Part shown: one piece after another, positions 1 to 5,396 of the stretch | Position numbering within the stretch: position 1 is the stretch's first letter | Layout: each line of letters begins with the position of its first letter | Origin: JAXHUM01 sp034189325 | GTDB lineage: Bacteria > Desulfobacterota > DSM-4660 > Desulfatiglandales > Desulfatiglandaceae | Direction: 5' to 3' | NCBI GenBank assembly: GCA_034189325.1 | Contig: JAXHUM010000113.1 | Location: 1-6,784, forward strand | Length of the DNA: 6,784 nt | The notes under the pieces: model-generated | Databases searched by the model: none | What the model was told of the DNA's origin: nothing | Seen by the model: the letters and a program-made list of their open reading frames with translations, nothing else | Position numbers and translations under genes: made by a program

Positions 1-1821
1 GGCATTCAGTAAATCTTCCAGGGTCGCCTGATTTTCTTCAAAGACAACCTTTTTCATTGCAGCAATGGAATCCGCCACATCAATAGGGCTGGTTATAATG
101 ATGTTGGGATCAGGGTATTCCTGCCAGGCAGTGCAGTCCTTTCCGTTCTCGATGCAACCGTCTACCAAGGCAGACAAAAACGGACGAGGGCAGTAACGGC
201 TGTAAACGGCCTCTGCAATATCGGCAATTGTGGCTATTTTTTGGGCAACGAACCCGAGTTGTGAAAGGTAGGCCTCCATGACATCTTCGGCAGACTCAAA
301 TGTCAGCGGATCAGGCGTCTGAGCACCCATCTGCTTTCCTGTCTTAGGGTCTTTGCCTTGATTCAAGGCAAGTTCCAGGCATTTGCCGGTGCTGATGACC
401 CCTGCATTCGGCATATTCGTCTTCAGACTTTTCCCGATAAGTTGCCAGGGGACGCAACCGGGAATGCTGTAGTTGCGTGTATCTTCTAAGGGGATGTTTC
501 TTGCGAGTAACATAGGGATAATAGCGGAATCATTGAATATGGAAGGATAACCAATCCCCGACCTGAGACAATCGATCGTCTTTGAAATCACTTCCGAATT
601 CAGGGTGGGATGGTATCTCAAGGCAAGATTTGTTTCAGGAAGTCTCAACTCCATCGCTGCATCCAGCAATAGGAGGGTAAACTCATTGGAGGCATCCTCT
701 CCTTCAGGCGTGACGCCGCCGATCACAATATTCTGGAAGAGTTTTCCTCCCGCTTCAGCGCCATGACCCTCACGGGTCTCGTAGTGGGCCATCTCATGTA
801 TCTTGATGAACAATGCCTCCACCAGTTCCAGCGCCTCTTCTCTCGCAATCCTTCCTTCATCCAGGTCCTTTTGATAAAATGGATTGAAAAGCAGGTCGAA
901 GCGATACCCACAACTCTGTCCATGATGTTCAATCAAGCGGTTAACATAGTGAGAGAAAAGCCATGACTGGAGCGCTTCGTGGAGGCACGTCGCAGGGTTT
1001 CCCGGAACCCTGGAACAGGTATCTGCTATCTTCTCCAATTGTTTTTTCCGTCGTGGGTCCTTTTCAACCTTTGCCATATCCCTTGCAAGCTCGGAGTACC
1101 TTTCTCCAAACCTGATCGCGGCTTTGCAGGCAAGCTTCATTGCTTCCAGATTGTTGACTTGATCGATATAATCACCCTTATTCTCCACACCGGAGGCACT
1201 TGCTTTCAGCTCATTGAGCCTGTTATCTATTTGTTCGATCACCCCGTTCAGGCCGATGTTCAGTAAGGGATCAATATTTTGGACCGCACCGCCAATACCG
1301 TGACTAAAGCGTTGGGCCTCGTTCAGTCCATTGAAATCAACATAATCTTTGACTTCCTCCGGCAGAATAGATCTTACTCGGTCATCAAGGGATTTTCCGC
1401 GCCAGTAGCTACAGATATCCAGCAGCTCTTCTTTCTCATCTTCAGTGACCATGTGTGCAAAGCTGATGTAGCCCTTTCCAGTGACACCATCTTCCAAAAG
1501 ACTCACATTGAGCTCGGGATAAATCGAAAGGGAGCTTGGGTCTGAAGCATAGTTACTTACAAGCAACTCATTATCCTGTATATAGATCGTCATGTTTTCC
1601 AAGGTCTTATAGAGAGCTTTGGCCTTCCTCATCGATTCATGCTCTCCTTCCGTCTCCTTGTAAGACTCCGTAAACAACCTTCCCCGCTCAAGACACAACT
1701 TGGTTCCCTGCTCAAAAGTCAGTAAGGCGAATTGGCCTGTGGTTTTGTCAACCATATAGTCCTTTGTAAACGTAAGGGCCTTTACCTTTAGATCTTCAAT
1801 CTGTTTTGAAATCGCCATCAT
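1..1821 (-). CDS. Glycyl radical enzyme (pyruvate formate-lyase superfamily), C-terminus cut off by the window edge
   Basis: The frame is open for 607 codons from ATG at 1821 to base 1. An AGGAGG Shine-Dalgarno (1826-1831) lies 4 nt before this ATG and 7 nt before a second one at 1818, so either may be the start. Seen: an N-terminal PFL-like domain; GYRFD at residues 305-309 followed by an NPFY element; LRYHP at 401-405; the thiyl-radical cysteine C456 in IPGCVPWQ; DGCIENGKD at 554-562; and DVADSIAAMKK at 581-591, the helix that precedes the glycyl-radical domain. Known: these cytosolic anaerobic enzymes are usually about 800-900 residues and a radical-SAM activase installs a glycyl radical near the C-terminus; that segment lies beyond base 1. 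Odd: C456 is followed by Val-Pro, not the Val-Glu of dehydratases, decarboxylases and CutC-type lyases, and the usual GGAxYN-like stretch reads TAWQEYP. The superfamily is certain; the substrate is unknown. A fumarate-adding or undescribed subgroup is possible. Confidence 0.9.
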   Translation of the reverse strand, partial: MMAISKQIEDLKVKALTFTKDYMVDKTTGQFALLTFEQGTKLCLERGRLFTESYKETEGEHESMRKAKALYKTLENMTIYIQDNELLVSNYASDPSSLSIYPELNVSLLEDGVTGKGYISFAHMVTEDEKEELLDICSYWRGKSLDDRVRSILPEEVKDYVDFNGLNEAQRFSHGIGGAVQNIDPLLNIGLNGVIEQIDNRLNELKASASGVENKGDYIDQVNNLEAMKLACKAAIRFGERYSELARDMAKVEKDPRRKKQLEKIADTCSRVPGNPATCLHEALQSWLFSHYVNRLIEHHGQSCGYRFDLLFNPFYQKDLDEGRIAREEALELVEALFIKIHEMAHYETREGHGAEAGGKLFQNIVIGGVTPEGEDASNEFTLLLLDAAMELRLPETNLALRYHPTLNSEVISKTIDCLRSGIGYPSIFNDSAIIPMLLARNIPLEDTRNYSIPGCVPWQLIGKSLKTNMPNAGVISTGKCLELALNQGKDPKTGKQMGAQTPDPLTFESAEDVMEAYLSQLGFVAQKIATIADIAEAVYSRYCPRPFLSALVDGCIENGKDCTAWQEYPDPNIIITSPIDVADSIAAMKKVVFEENQATLEDLLNA

Positions 1822-2061
1822 TCGACCTCCTGCCCCACAACCTACCTGTAGAATCGTGAAAAAGAGAGTTCCAAAAAGAATCCAGACAGATAAAGGGGGC
1901 TGTTAAAATTTGATCCGTTCTTAAGAATCTAACACACCAGGAAATATCACGTTCAGCGAATCTGCTTTGCCTACAGGCACTTGAAGTGGCATAATGCTTT
2001 TATGTGCCTGATGTCTTTGTGTATTTGGGAAATGCGATAGCGTTGGAACTAAGGTTGAGTG
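1822..2061 (-). other. Intergenic leader between the DUF6125-like gene and the glycyl radical enzyme gene
   Basis: These 240 bp hold no gene. They contain a composite inverted repeat (1974-2010, listed separately), a 10-bp perfect palindrome TTCTTAAGAA (1918-1927) and the AGGAGG ribosome-binding site (1826-1831) of the glycyl radical enzyme. I see no intrinsic terminator for the upstream gene and no convincing sigma-70 promoter. Read-through from upstream or a separate regulated promoter are both possible. Confidence 0.5.
1974..2010. repeat. Inverted repeat CAGGCAC/GTGCCTG upstream of the glycyl radical enzyme
   Basis: Perfect 7-bp arms at 1974-1980 and 2004-2010 enclose 23 bp that themselves contain a small GCAT-A-ATGC hairpin. 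No T-run follows on either strand, so it is not a standard intrinsic terminator. It lies about 155-190 bp before the enzyme start and could be an operator or a leader RNA structure. The function is inferred only. Confidence 0.4.
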
Positions 2062-2604
2062 TTAATTGTTATCCTCTTCGATCTCAAACTCAAGCTCACA
2101 CCAGAGATCATCCGGGTGTTTGTCAGGAGGGGCCATGGCTCGAGTGATCCTGCTTTTGGGGTTAATCGCCTTGAAGGTCCTGTCCATGACGCCGATCAGG
2201 GCATCTTTGCAGGGCAATTCCTCAGCGCCCCTGTTCAGCCTGGCGTGCTGCATGTTGCATTTGGTGACTTTGAAATGGGCCTTGTTTTCCCCAACCTGGG
2301 TCCATTCGCCCTCTGAACCAGGCTCCGGGACAGAGTACTCAAGGCATGTGAGGATCGATTGGATATCATCCCCTAAACCCAAAAACTTTTGAATGCGACG
2401 GGCCCCGACTTCCGACATCCTTCCAAAGCATGCGTTGTCAAAATCCAGGGCGACTTCATGGCCGAACTTGTCATCAAGCCTTGCCATATAATTGTTCTGC
2501 AAGGTCCAGAGATTTTTAAACTGTATTTCAATGAAATCTAATAGTTGTTCCTTCGGCAGCTCGGCGAGTTTTTCTCTCAAATTCTGAACAAAATCCATAG
2601 CCAT
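2062..2604 (-). CDS. DUF6125-like conserved cysteine-containing protein of unknown function
   Basis: A 180-residue soluble protein with no signal peptide or membrane segment. AAGGAG (2610-2615) lies five bases before ATG 2604; Met3 is an alternative start. The N-terminal half is helical and carries an LWTLQNNYMARLDDKFGHE stretch (residues 32-50), followed by the helical GRMSEVGARR segment. The C-terminal half has clustered motifs: KCNMQHAR (115-122), ELPCKDALIGVMD (129-141), an INP element and PPDKHPDDLWCELEFE (159-174). C116, C132 and C169 sit in the most motif-like stretches and could bind metal or act catalytically. From memory this layout resembles the DUF6125 family found in anaerobic deltaproteobacteria; I cannot verify that here and no biochemical role is claimed. 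It lies 240 bp upstream of the glycyl radical enzyme in the same direction, so a linked role is possible but unproven. Confidence 0.8.
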   Translation of the reverse strand: MAMDFVQNLREKLAELPKEQLLDFIEIQFKNLWTLQNNYMARLDDKFGHEVALDFDNACFGRMSEVGARRIQKFLGLGDDIQSILTCLEYSVPEPGSEGEWTQVGENKAHFKVTKCNMQHARLNRGAEELPCKDALIGVMDRTFKAINPKSRITRAMAPPDKHPDDLWCELEFEIEEDNN

Positions 2605-2686
2605 TTCATCTCCTTTCTTAAAATTCAGACAAGTTAGGTTCCAGGGAAAACACTTTAGTCGATCCAGCCATGTTTTGACGAGTCAT

Positions 2687-2716
2687 TTTATAAACATAGA
2701 AATGGGATAAATGCAA
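2687..2716 (-). promoter_or_regulatory. Candidate sigma-70 promoter for the DUF6125-like gene
   Basis: On the minus strand TTGCAT (2716-2711) is separated by 18 bp from TATAAA (2692-2687). The -10 box matches consensus at 5 of 6 positions; the -35 box is weak. Transcription would start near 2680, giving a leader of about 75 nt before ATG 2604. Confidence 0.35.
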
Positions 2717-2768
2717 GTAAAACGGTGAGGTACCCTAGGGGGCTGTATCAAGGAATGTGAGGCCGCAC

Positions 2769-2786
2769 CCAAGGGTTATCCAAGGG
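2769..2786. repeat. Helically phased direct repeat CCAAGGG-TTAT-CCAAGGG
   Basis: Two identical 7-mers begin 11 bp apart, about one helical turn, and lie roughly 50 bp upstream of the candidate -35 box of the DUF6125-like gene. The spacing would suit an activator binding one face of the helix. Short repeats can arise by chance. Confidence 0.3.
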
Positions 2787-2836
2787 GCGGATAAAGAGAT
2801 GGCGCACTAGTGACAATGCACCCAAGTGAGCAAGAC

Positions 2837-3382
2837 CTAACTGAGAGGTTCCCCCAATTTTTTGCGCATAAGCTGATCAAGGGCGATTTCATACTCTCTT
2901 GATCCCGGCTTAAGGCTTTGGTCCCGGGCTATCTGTGCAGCAACTTCCTTTTCAACCCTCTCAAATTGTATGTTGATCTGGCTGAAAGCTTCGTTGACGA
3001 CATGATATATTTCGAGATCGGTTCCGTAGATCTCTATCACGGCTGGATCATCAATGATGACTTCCATGATATATTGAGTCATGTAGAGTGCAAAGGGGTT
3101 GGCCCTGGGAACTAAATCACGTATAGGGGCGACAAAGTATTTTAAGTCAAATTCGGAACTCTTGAGGGCCTTTTTCAGCCCTGTCAATACAAGGTCGGAA
3201 ATGGCGGCAGAGTTTTCGGTCTCGATAATGTTTTTGATAAGCAATGCCTGGGACAGTCTCTTGTGGATCTCTGGCAATTTGAACCTCAAAAGCCTATCTC
3301 TCTGAAAGGCCTGTTGCTTTTCCTGCCTTTCGAGTCTATTGATCAGTTTGTTCTGGACTCTGTCGCTATCCCACGTTTTCAT
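2837..3382 (-). CDS. Uncharacterised helical protein, third gene of the metalloprotease-FmdB operon
   Basis: A 181-residue protein I do not recognise. It is predicted cytoplasmic: no signal peptide or hydrophobic membrane segment. The N-terminus is rich in charged and Gln residues (RLERQEKQQAFQRDRLLRFK, residues 17-36) and likely coiled-coil. The middle contains YIMEVIIDDPAVIEIYGTDL, an acidic-hydrophobic stretch of mixed strand and helix, and the C-terminus ends in a charged helix with QLMRKKLGEP. No catalytic motif or cysteine pair is visible. Its ATG overlaps the stop of the FmdB-family gene as ATGA (3379-3382), so translation is probably coupled and the two products may act together. There is no ribosome-binding site strong enough to argue for independent initiation. 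The reading frame is secure; the function is unknown. Confidence 0.8.
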   Translation of the reverse strand: MKTWDSDRVQNKLINRLERQEKQQAFQRDRLLRFKLPEIHKRLSQALLIKNIIETENSAAISDLVLTGLKKALKSSEFDLKYFVAPIRDLVPRANPFALYMTQYIMEVIIDDPAVIEIYGTDLEIYHVVNEAFSQINIQFERVEKEVAAQIARDQSLKPGSREYEIALDQLMRKKLGEPLS

Positions 3383-3699
3383 GAGCTTTCTTTACTCGAC
3401 TTTTGCCCTGTTTTGTCCGTCGGCGTATCGACCTTCTTGGATGATTCGGCTGATTCTTTTGGTTTCTCATCCGTGGCTGTTTTGCTCGAGGTTTCATGGT
3501 GACCTGAATTGCCGCCGGATTTAGAGGCGTAATCGGTCACGTACCAACCGGATCCTTTCAGGTGAAACGAGCTGTGTGAAATGAGTTTTTTCATTTTAGC
3601 GCCGCACATGTCGCATTCAACCAGGGGCGGGTCTGAAAATTTTTTCAAGGCCTCGGTCTCATGTCCACATTTCGGGCATTCATATTCATAAATCGGCAT
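3379..3699 (-). CDS. FmdB-family zinc-ribbon regulatory protein
   Basis: I place the start at ATG 3699 (MPIYEYECPKCG), the typical N-terminus of this family; GGAGGT (3710-3715) lies 9 nt upstream. A GTG at 3720 in the same frame would add seven residues upstream of that ribosome-binding site and is unlikely. The 106-residue product has a zinc ribbon from two CxxC pairs (C8/C11 and C29/C32) and the family motif FHLKGSGWYVTDY (residues 45-57). A Ser/Lys/Glu/Thr-rich, probably disordered tail of about 45 residues follows. Family members are small putative regulators named after FmdB of methylotrophs; the target is generally unknown and is unknown here. The stop overlaps the next gene by ATGA, and the preceding metalloprotease-like gene ends 35 nt upstream, so the three probably form one operon. 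Confidence 0.9.
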   Translation of the reverse strand: MPIYEYECPKCGHETEALKKFSDPPLVECDMCGAKMKKLISHSSFHLKGSGWYVTDYASKSGGNSGHHETSSKTATDEKPKESAESSKKVDTPTDKTGQKSSKESS

Positions 3700-3734
3700 T
3701 GTCAACATACCTCCACGCACATACTGCTGGGCCC

Positions 3735-4277
3735 CTAACAGGGCAAGATTTCTCTTTCCCTGTGGCCCATGTAAGAAGCTAGGACATAGTCCAGCTTGGG
3801 CAATGACAGATCTTTCAGGATCTCAAAGGTTATTCCATGCACAAGTGTTTCTTCACCGCCCTTCTTGACAATATCCACATCAAACCTCTGAAAAAAATTG
3901 CAGAATCTCACAATATGGACCAGTTCATGCGTCAAAACATAAACGAGCAGAGGAAAAAGATCCAGTCGACTGTCTCTTCGAAGGGCATGGAAAATCAAAT
4001 GATCCTGGAGACAGATGAGGTAAAAATCGTTATTGTAATACTTTTTCCCCAAGTTGTTGGAGACCCACTCCCCTCTTTTCAAAGCGGCAAAGGCGTTTGC
4101 TCCCTCTTCCGGGATTTTGAGGGAGGAGAGAGTCTTCACTTCATATCGGTGTCTTTTCCACTGGACCGTCGAAAACTTGTAATAATCCGCCGTTGCGTCC
4201 TCTGCTATATCCGAGGCTTCGCTCACAGTCAAAAGATCAAGATATTCGAAAGCATGAGGGTCCATTCCATTTCTCAC
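3735..4277 (-). CDS. HExxH zinc metalloprotease-like protein
   Basis: The frame opens at GTG 4277; ATG 4265 (residue 5, MDPHAFEYL) is an equally good or better start, since neither has a strong Shine-Dalgarno. The 180-residue form carries HELVH at residues 117-121 within a hydrophobic helix (LVYVLTHELVHIVRF), the classic zincin signature in which the two His bind zinc and the Glu is catalytic. Downstream, GGEETLVHG (140-148) offers E142, E143 or H147 as a third ligand. There is no signal peptide or membrane segment, so it would be cytoplasmic. I recognise no named family and infer peptidase activity only from the motif. It is the first gene of a trio with the FmdB-family protein and a helical protein. 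Transcription may start from a weak promoter at 4289-4317 or read through from the tRNA gene 68 bp upstream. Confidence 0.8.
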   Translation of the reverse strand: MRNGMDPHAFEYLDLLTVSEASDIAEDATADYYKFSTVQWKRHRYEVKTLSSLKIPEEGANAFAALKRGEWVSNNLGKKYYNNDFYLICLQDHLIFHALRRDSRLDLFPLLVYVLTHELVHIVRFCNFFQRFDVDIVKKGGEETLVHGITFEILKDLSLPKLDYVLASYMGHREREILPC

Positions 4278-4288
4278 TTTGCGTATGG

Positions 4289-4317
4289 ATTAACAAAAAG
4301 TTAAAACATAATGTGAA
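4289..4317 (-). promoter_or_regulatory. Weak candidate promoter for the metalloprotease-FmdB operon
   Basis: On the minus strand TTCACA (4317-4312, 5 of 6 matches) lies 17 bp before GTTAAT (4294-4289, 4 of 6 matches). The predicted start falls close to the first possible start codon, which favours the ATG at 4265 for translation. Base composition here is AT-rich, so a chance match is possible. Confidence 0.25.
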
Positions 4318-4345
4318 AAATTCAACCTCGGAAAAGATTTTATGT

Positions 4346-4422
4346 TGGTGGCGGTGACTGGATTTGAACCAGTGACCCTGCGGATATGAGCCGCATGCTC
4401 TGACCATCTGAGCTACACCGCC
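4346..4422 (-). tRNA. tRNA with CAU anticodon (elongator tRNA-Met most likely; tRNA-Ile2 possible)
   Basis: A complete cloverleaf: acceptor arms GGCGGTG (4422-4416) and CACCGCC (4356-4350), discriminator A, encoded CCA (4348-4346), a D arm GCTC/GAGC, an anticodon stem TGCGG/CCGCA with loop CTCATAT (anticodon CAT at 4388-4386), and a T arm ACTGG-TTCAAAT-CCAGT. The perfectly paired acceptor with G1-C72 excludes initiator tRNA. A CAU anticodon is shared by elongator Met and lysidine-modified Ile2, and sequence alone does not settle which. It is 77 nt including CCA. Confidence 0.95.
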
Positions 4423-4434
4423 GAAATGAATCTT

Positions 4435-4466
4435 ATTATCATCATTATTTTGAGCCTTTTTGTCAA
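4435..4466 (-). promoter_or_regulatory. Promoter of the CAU tRNA gene
   Basis: On the minus strand a perfect TTGACA (4466-4461) is followed after 17 bp by GATGAT (4443-4438), or after 20 bp by GATAAT (4440-4435). This places transcription start a few bases upstream of the tRNA 5' end at 4422. The perfect -35 box and the position make this the best promoter match in the window. Confidence 0.6.
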
Positions 4467-4678
4467 TCAAATAATAGGGGTGAGATCCGTCTCCGCCACT
4501 GCCTGAGGCCCGAGTTCGGTGTTAGGAGATCGGGTGTGAATGGATGCATCCGCAAGCGCAACCAAAGGAGCCATCCCTGAAAAATCGACTTGATTTTACC
4601 GGGATGATGAAGCTATACTTCCGTAACCGGTGCTCAAAGAGCTTGATAAAGATCTCCAGTGGCCGGGGATTGTTGTGT
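4467..4678. other. Divergent intergenic region between two tRNA genes
   Basis: The CAU tRNA (minus) and tRNA-Pro (plus) diverge from this region. It contains a 10-bp palindrome GGATGCATCC (4542-4551), a small AAAATC/GATTTT inverted repeat (4582-4597) and the candidate tRNA-Pro promoter. Open frames that cross the tRNA genes are spurious. I see no protein gene. Confidence 0.5.
4590..4619 (+). promoter_or_regulatory. Candidate promoter of tRNA-Pro
   Basis: TTGATT (4590-4595) and TATACT (4614-4619, 5 of 6 matches) are separated by 18 bp. Transcription would start near 4626, giving a 5' leader of about 50 nt before the mature tRNA at 4679. Confidence 0.5.
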
Positions 4679-4755
<77 letters not shown>

Positions 4756-4777
4756 TTGATTTCAACAGATGATAAGA

Positions 4778-4809
4778 CGTCGATTTTTCGTAAAATCGGC
4801 GTTTTTTTT
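4778..4809 (+). terminator. Rho-independent terminator of tRNA-Pro
   Basis: A 10-bp stem (4778-4787 with 4792-4801, one G-T wobble), tetraloop TCGT (4788-4791) and a run of eight T (4802-4809). It is oriented to end plus-strand transcription just after tRNA-Pro; the opposite strand has no T-run after the hairpin. Confidence 0.9.
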
Positions 4810-5159
4810 GACCCCCAGTCCGTCACACTCCAGGATTTCTGTGCAGAGTGTTCCGAACCTCTTGCCCCATTCGGCGTTCGCGACCCTTCCTTTTGATTCC
4901 AACAATATCCGAAACCCTCACTCCGGTCTCGCAATGCCACATCCCATAAAACAGGCCCTCGATGTTATCGATCGTATCATGGAGCTTAGCCAAAATATCA
5001 GTGAGAATGAATTTGCCCGTTTTGTGGATTTTTGGTGACACGATGAGCGATTTGGTGTTCATATAGCTGGAATAATGACACGGAATTTAAAAATTTGTCC
5101 ATTACGCTAAAGGAAATAGACACCGAGCAGGAGATGGACGCATCACCGGTGCGCCCGCA
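4810..5159. other. Gene-poor stretch between tRNA-Pro and the defence remnant
   Basis: I see no convincing gene in these 350 bp. A 79-codon minus-strand frame (5062-4823) and a 34-codon plus-strand frame starting at 4934 both lack a ribosome-binding site and recognisable motifs. The minus-strand product has fairly protein-like composition (ILTDILAKLHDTIDNIEG) and could be debris of an older gene. Around 5081-5100 the DNA is AT-rich; from about 5125 it turns GC-rich, consistent with a junction between sequences of different origin. Confidence 0.4.
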
Positions 5160-5186
5160 TTGCGGCTTCCGCCCGATGGCAGATGC

Positions 5187-5234
5187 GGTTCCGGGTCTCC
5201 GGTTTCTGGTTCAGCCAGCCAGGAACTAGGAACC
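5187..5234. repeat. GGTTCC/GGAACC-rich degenerate repeat with imperfect hairpin (left copy)
   Basis: It is composed of variants of GGTTCC, GGTTTCTGG and their complements. Positions 5201-5212 pair with 5223-5234 over 12 bp with two G-T wobbles and a 10-nt loop. The same vocabulary recurs in the plus orientation at 6566-6599, after the nuclease gene and before the four-helix-bundle gene. Confidence 0.55.
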
Positions 5235-5386
5235 ATTAACCAGAGACTGATCAACGCCGCCGCGGTTCTCGCTCAACTCGACGATCAACTGGATACGATG
5301 CTTGCCGATTGGACCGCGGCGTTGATCTCCAACCTGGAGGGCCCGACCACCAAGGGCAAGGAGCCGGGGAAGGTCCGGATTGCATT

Positions 5387-5390
5387 GGAG
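5387..5390 (+). promoter_or_regulatory. Ribosome-binding site that sets the GTG start of the nuclease
   Basis: GGAG lies 6 nt before GTG 5397 and inside the final codons of the upstream remnant frame. It supports GTG 5397 over the in-frame ATG at 5421. Confidence 0.6.
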
Positions 5391-5396
5391 TGACCA

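Larger units (their letters stand above)
2605..2836 (-). other. Intergenic region upstream of the DUF6125-like gene
   Basis: These 232 bp are non-coding as far as I can see. They contain a candidate sigma-70 promoter (2687-2716), two copies of CCAAGGG 11 bp apart (2769-2775 and 2780-2786) and a 9-bp direct repeat GCACCCAAG (2765-2773 and 2818-2826). No clear terminator for the upstream operon is visible. Confidence 0.5.
5160..5393 (+). pseudogene. Probable C-terminal remnant of a DUF6079-type defence ATPase, internally deleted
   Basis: A 77-codon frame (TTG start at 5160 if translated; no ribosome-binding site seen). Its first 25 codons lie in repeat-like DNA. From about residue 30 it reads like the end of a large protein: a helical LAQLDDQLDTMLADWTAALI stretch, then SNLEGPTT, then directly KGKEPGKVRIALE. 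From memory, large DUF6079-type P-loop proteins of BREX-like loci have a helical segment with W-T-x-x-L-x-x-N-L-x-D-P-T-T and, some tens of residues later, end in a K-G-K-x-P-x-K-V-R-I-x-L-E motif. The two parts appear fused here by loss of the intervening segment and of the whole N-terminal body. Its last codons (TTG GAG TGA) contain the GGAG ribosome-binding site of the nuclease that starts 3 nt later, so this end may be retained for expression of that gene. The family match is recalled, not searched. Confidence 0.5.

Noticed and set aside
763..1545. Three plus-strand frames (763-966, 979-1266, 1279-1545)
   Set aside because: They lie antisense to the glycyl radical enzyme, whose frame is continuous with clear family motifs; these are shadows.
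1974..2010. Intrinsic terminator after the DUF6125-like gene
   Set aside because: The hairpin has a long interrupted loop and no T-run on the minus strand.
1990..2020. Sigma-54-like AGGCAC...AGCA on the minus strand upstream of the glycyl radical enzyme
   Set aside because: The distance between the GG and GC elements is one base too short and the -12 box is poor.
3837..4304. 155-codon plus-strand frame
   Set aside because: Antisense to the HExxH protein, which has coherent motifs and operon context; the plus-strand product shows no motif or ribosome-binding site.
4237..4470. 77-codon minus-strand frame across the CAU tRNA
   Set aside because: It contains the translated tRNA (VAQMVRACGSYPQG-type peptide), a common false gene call.
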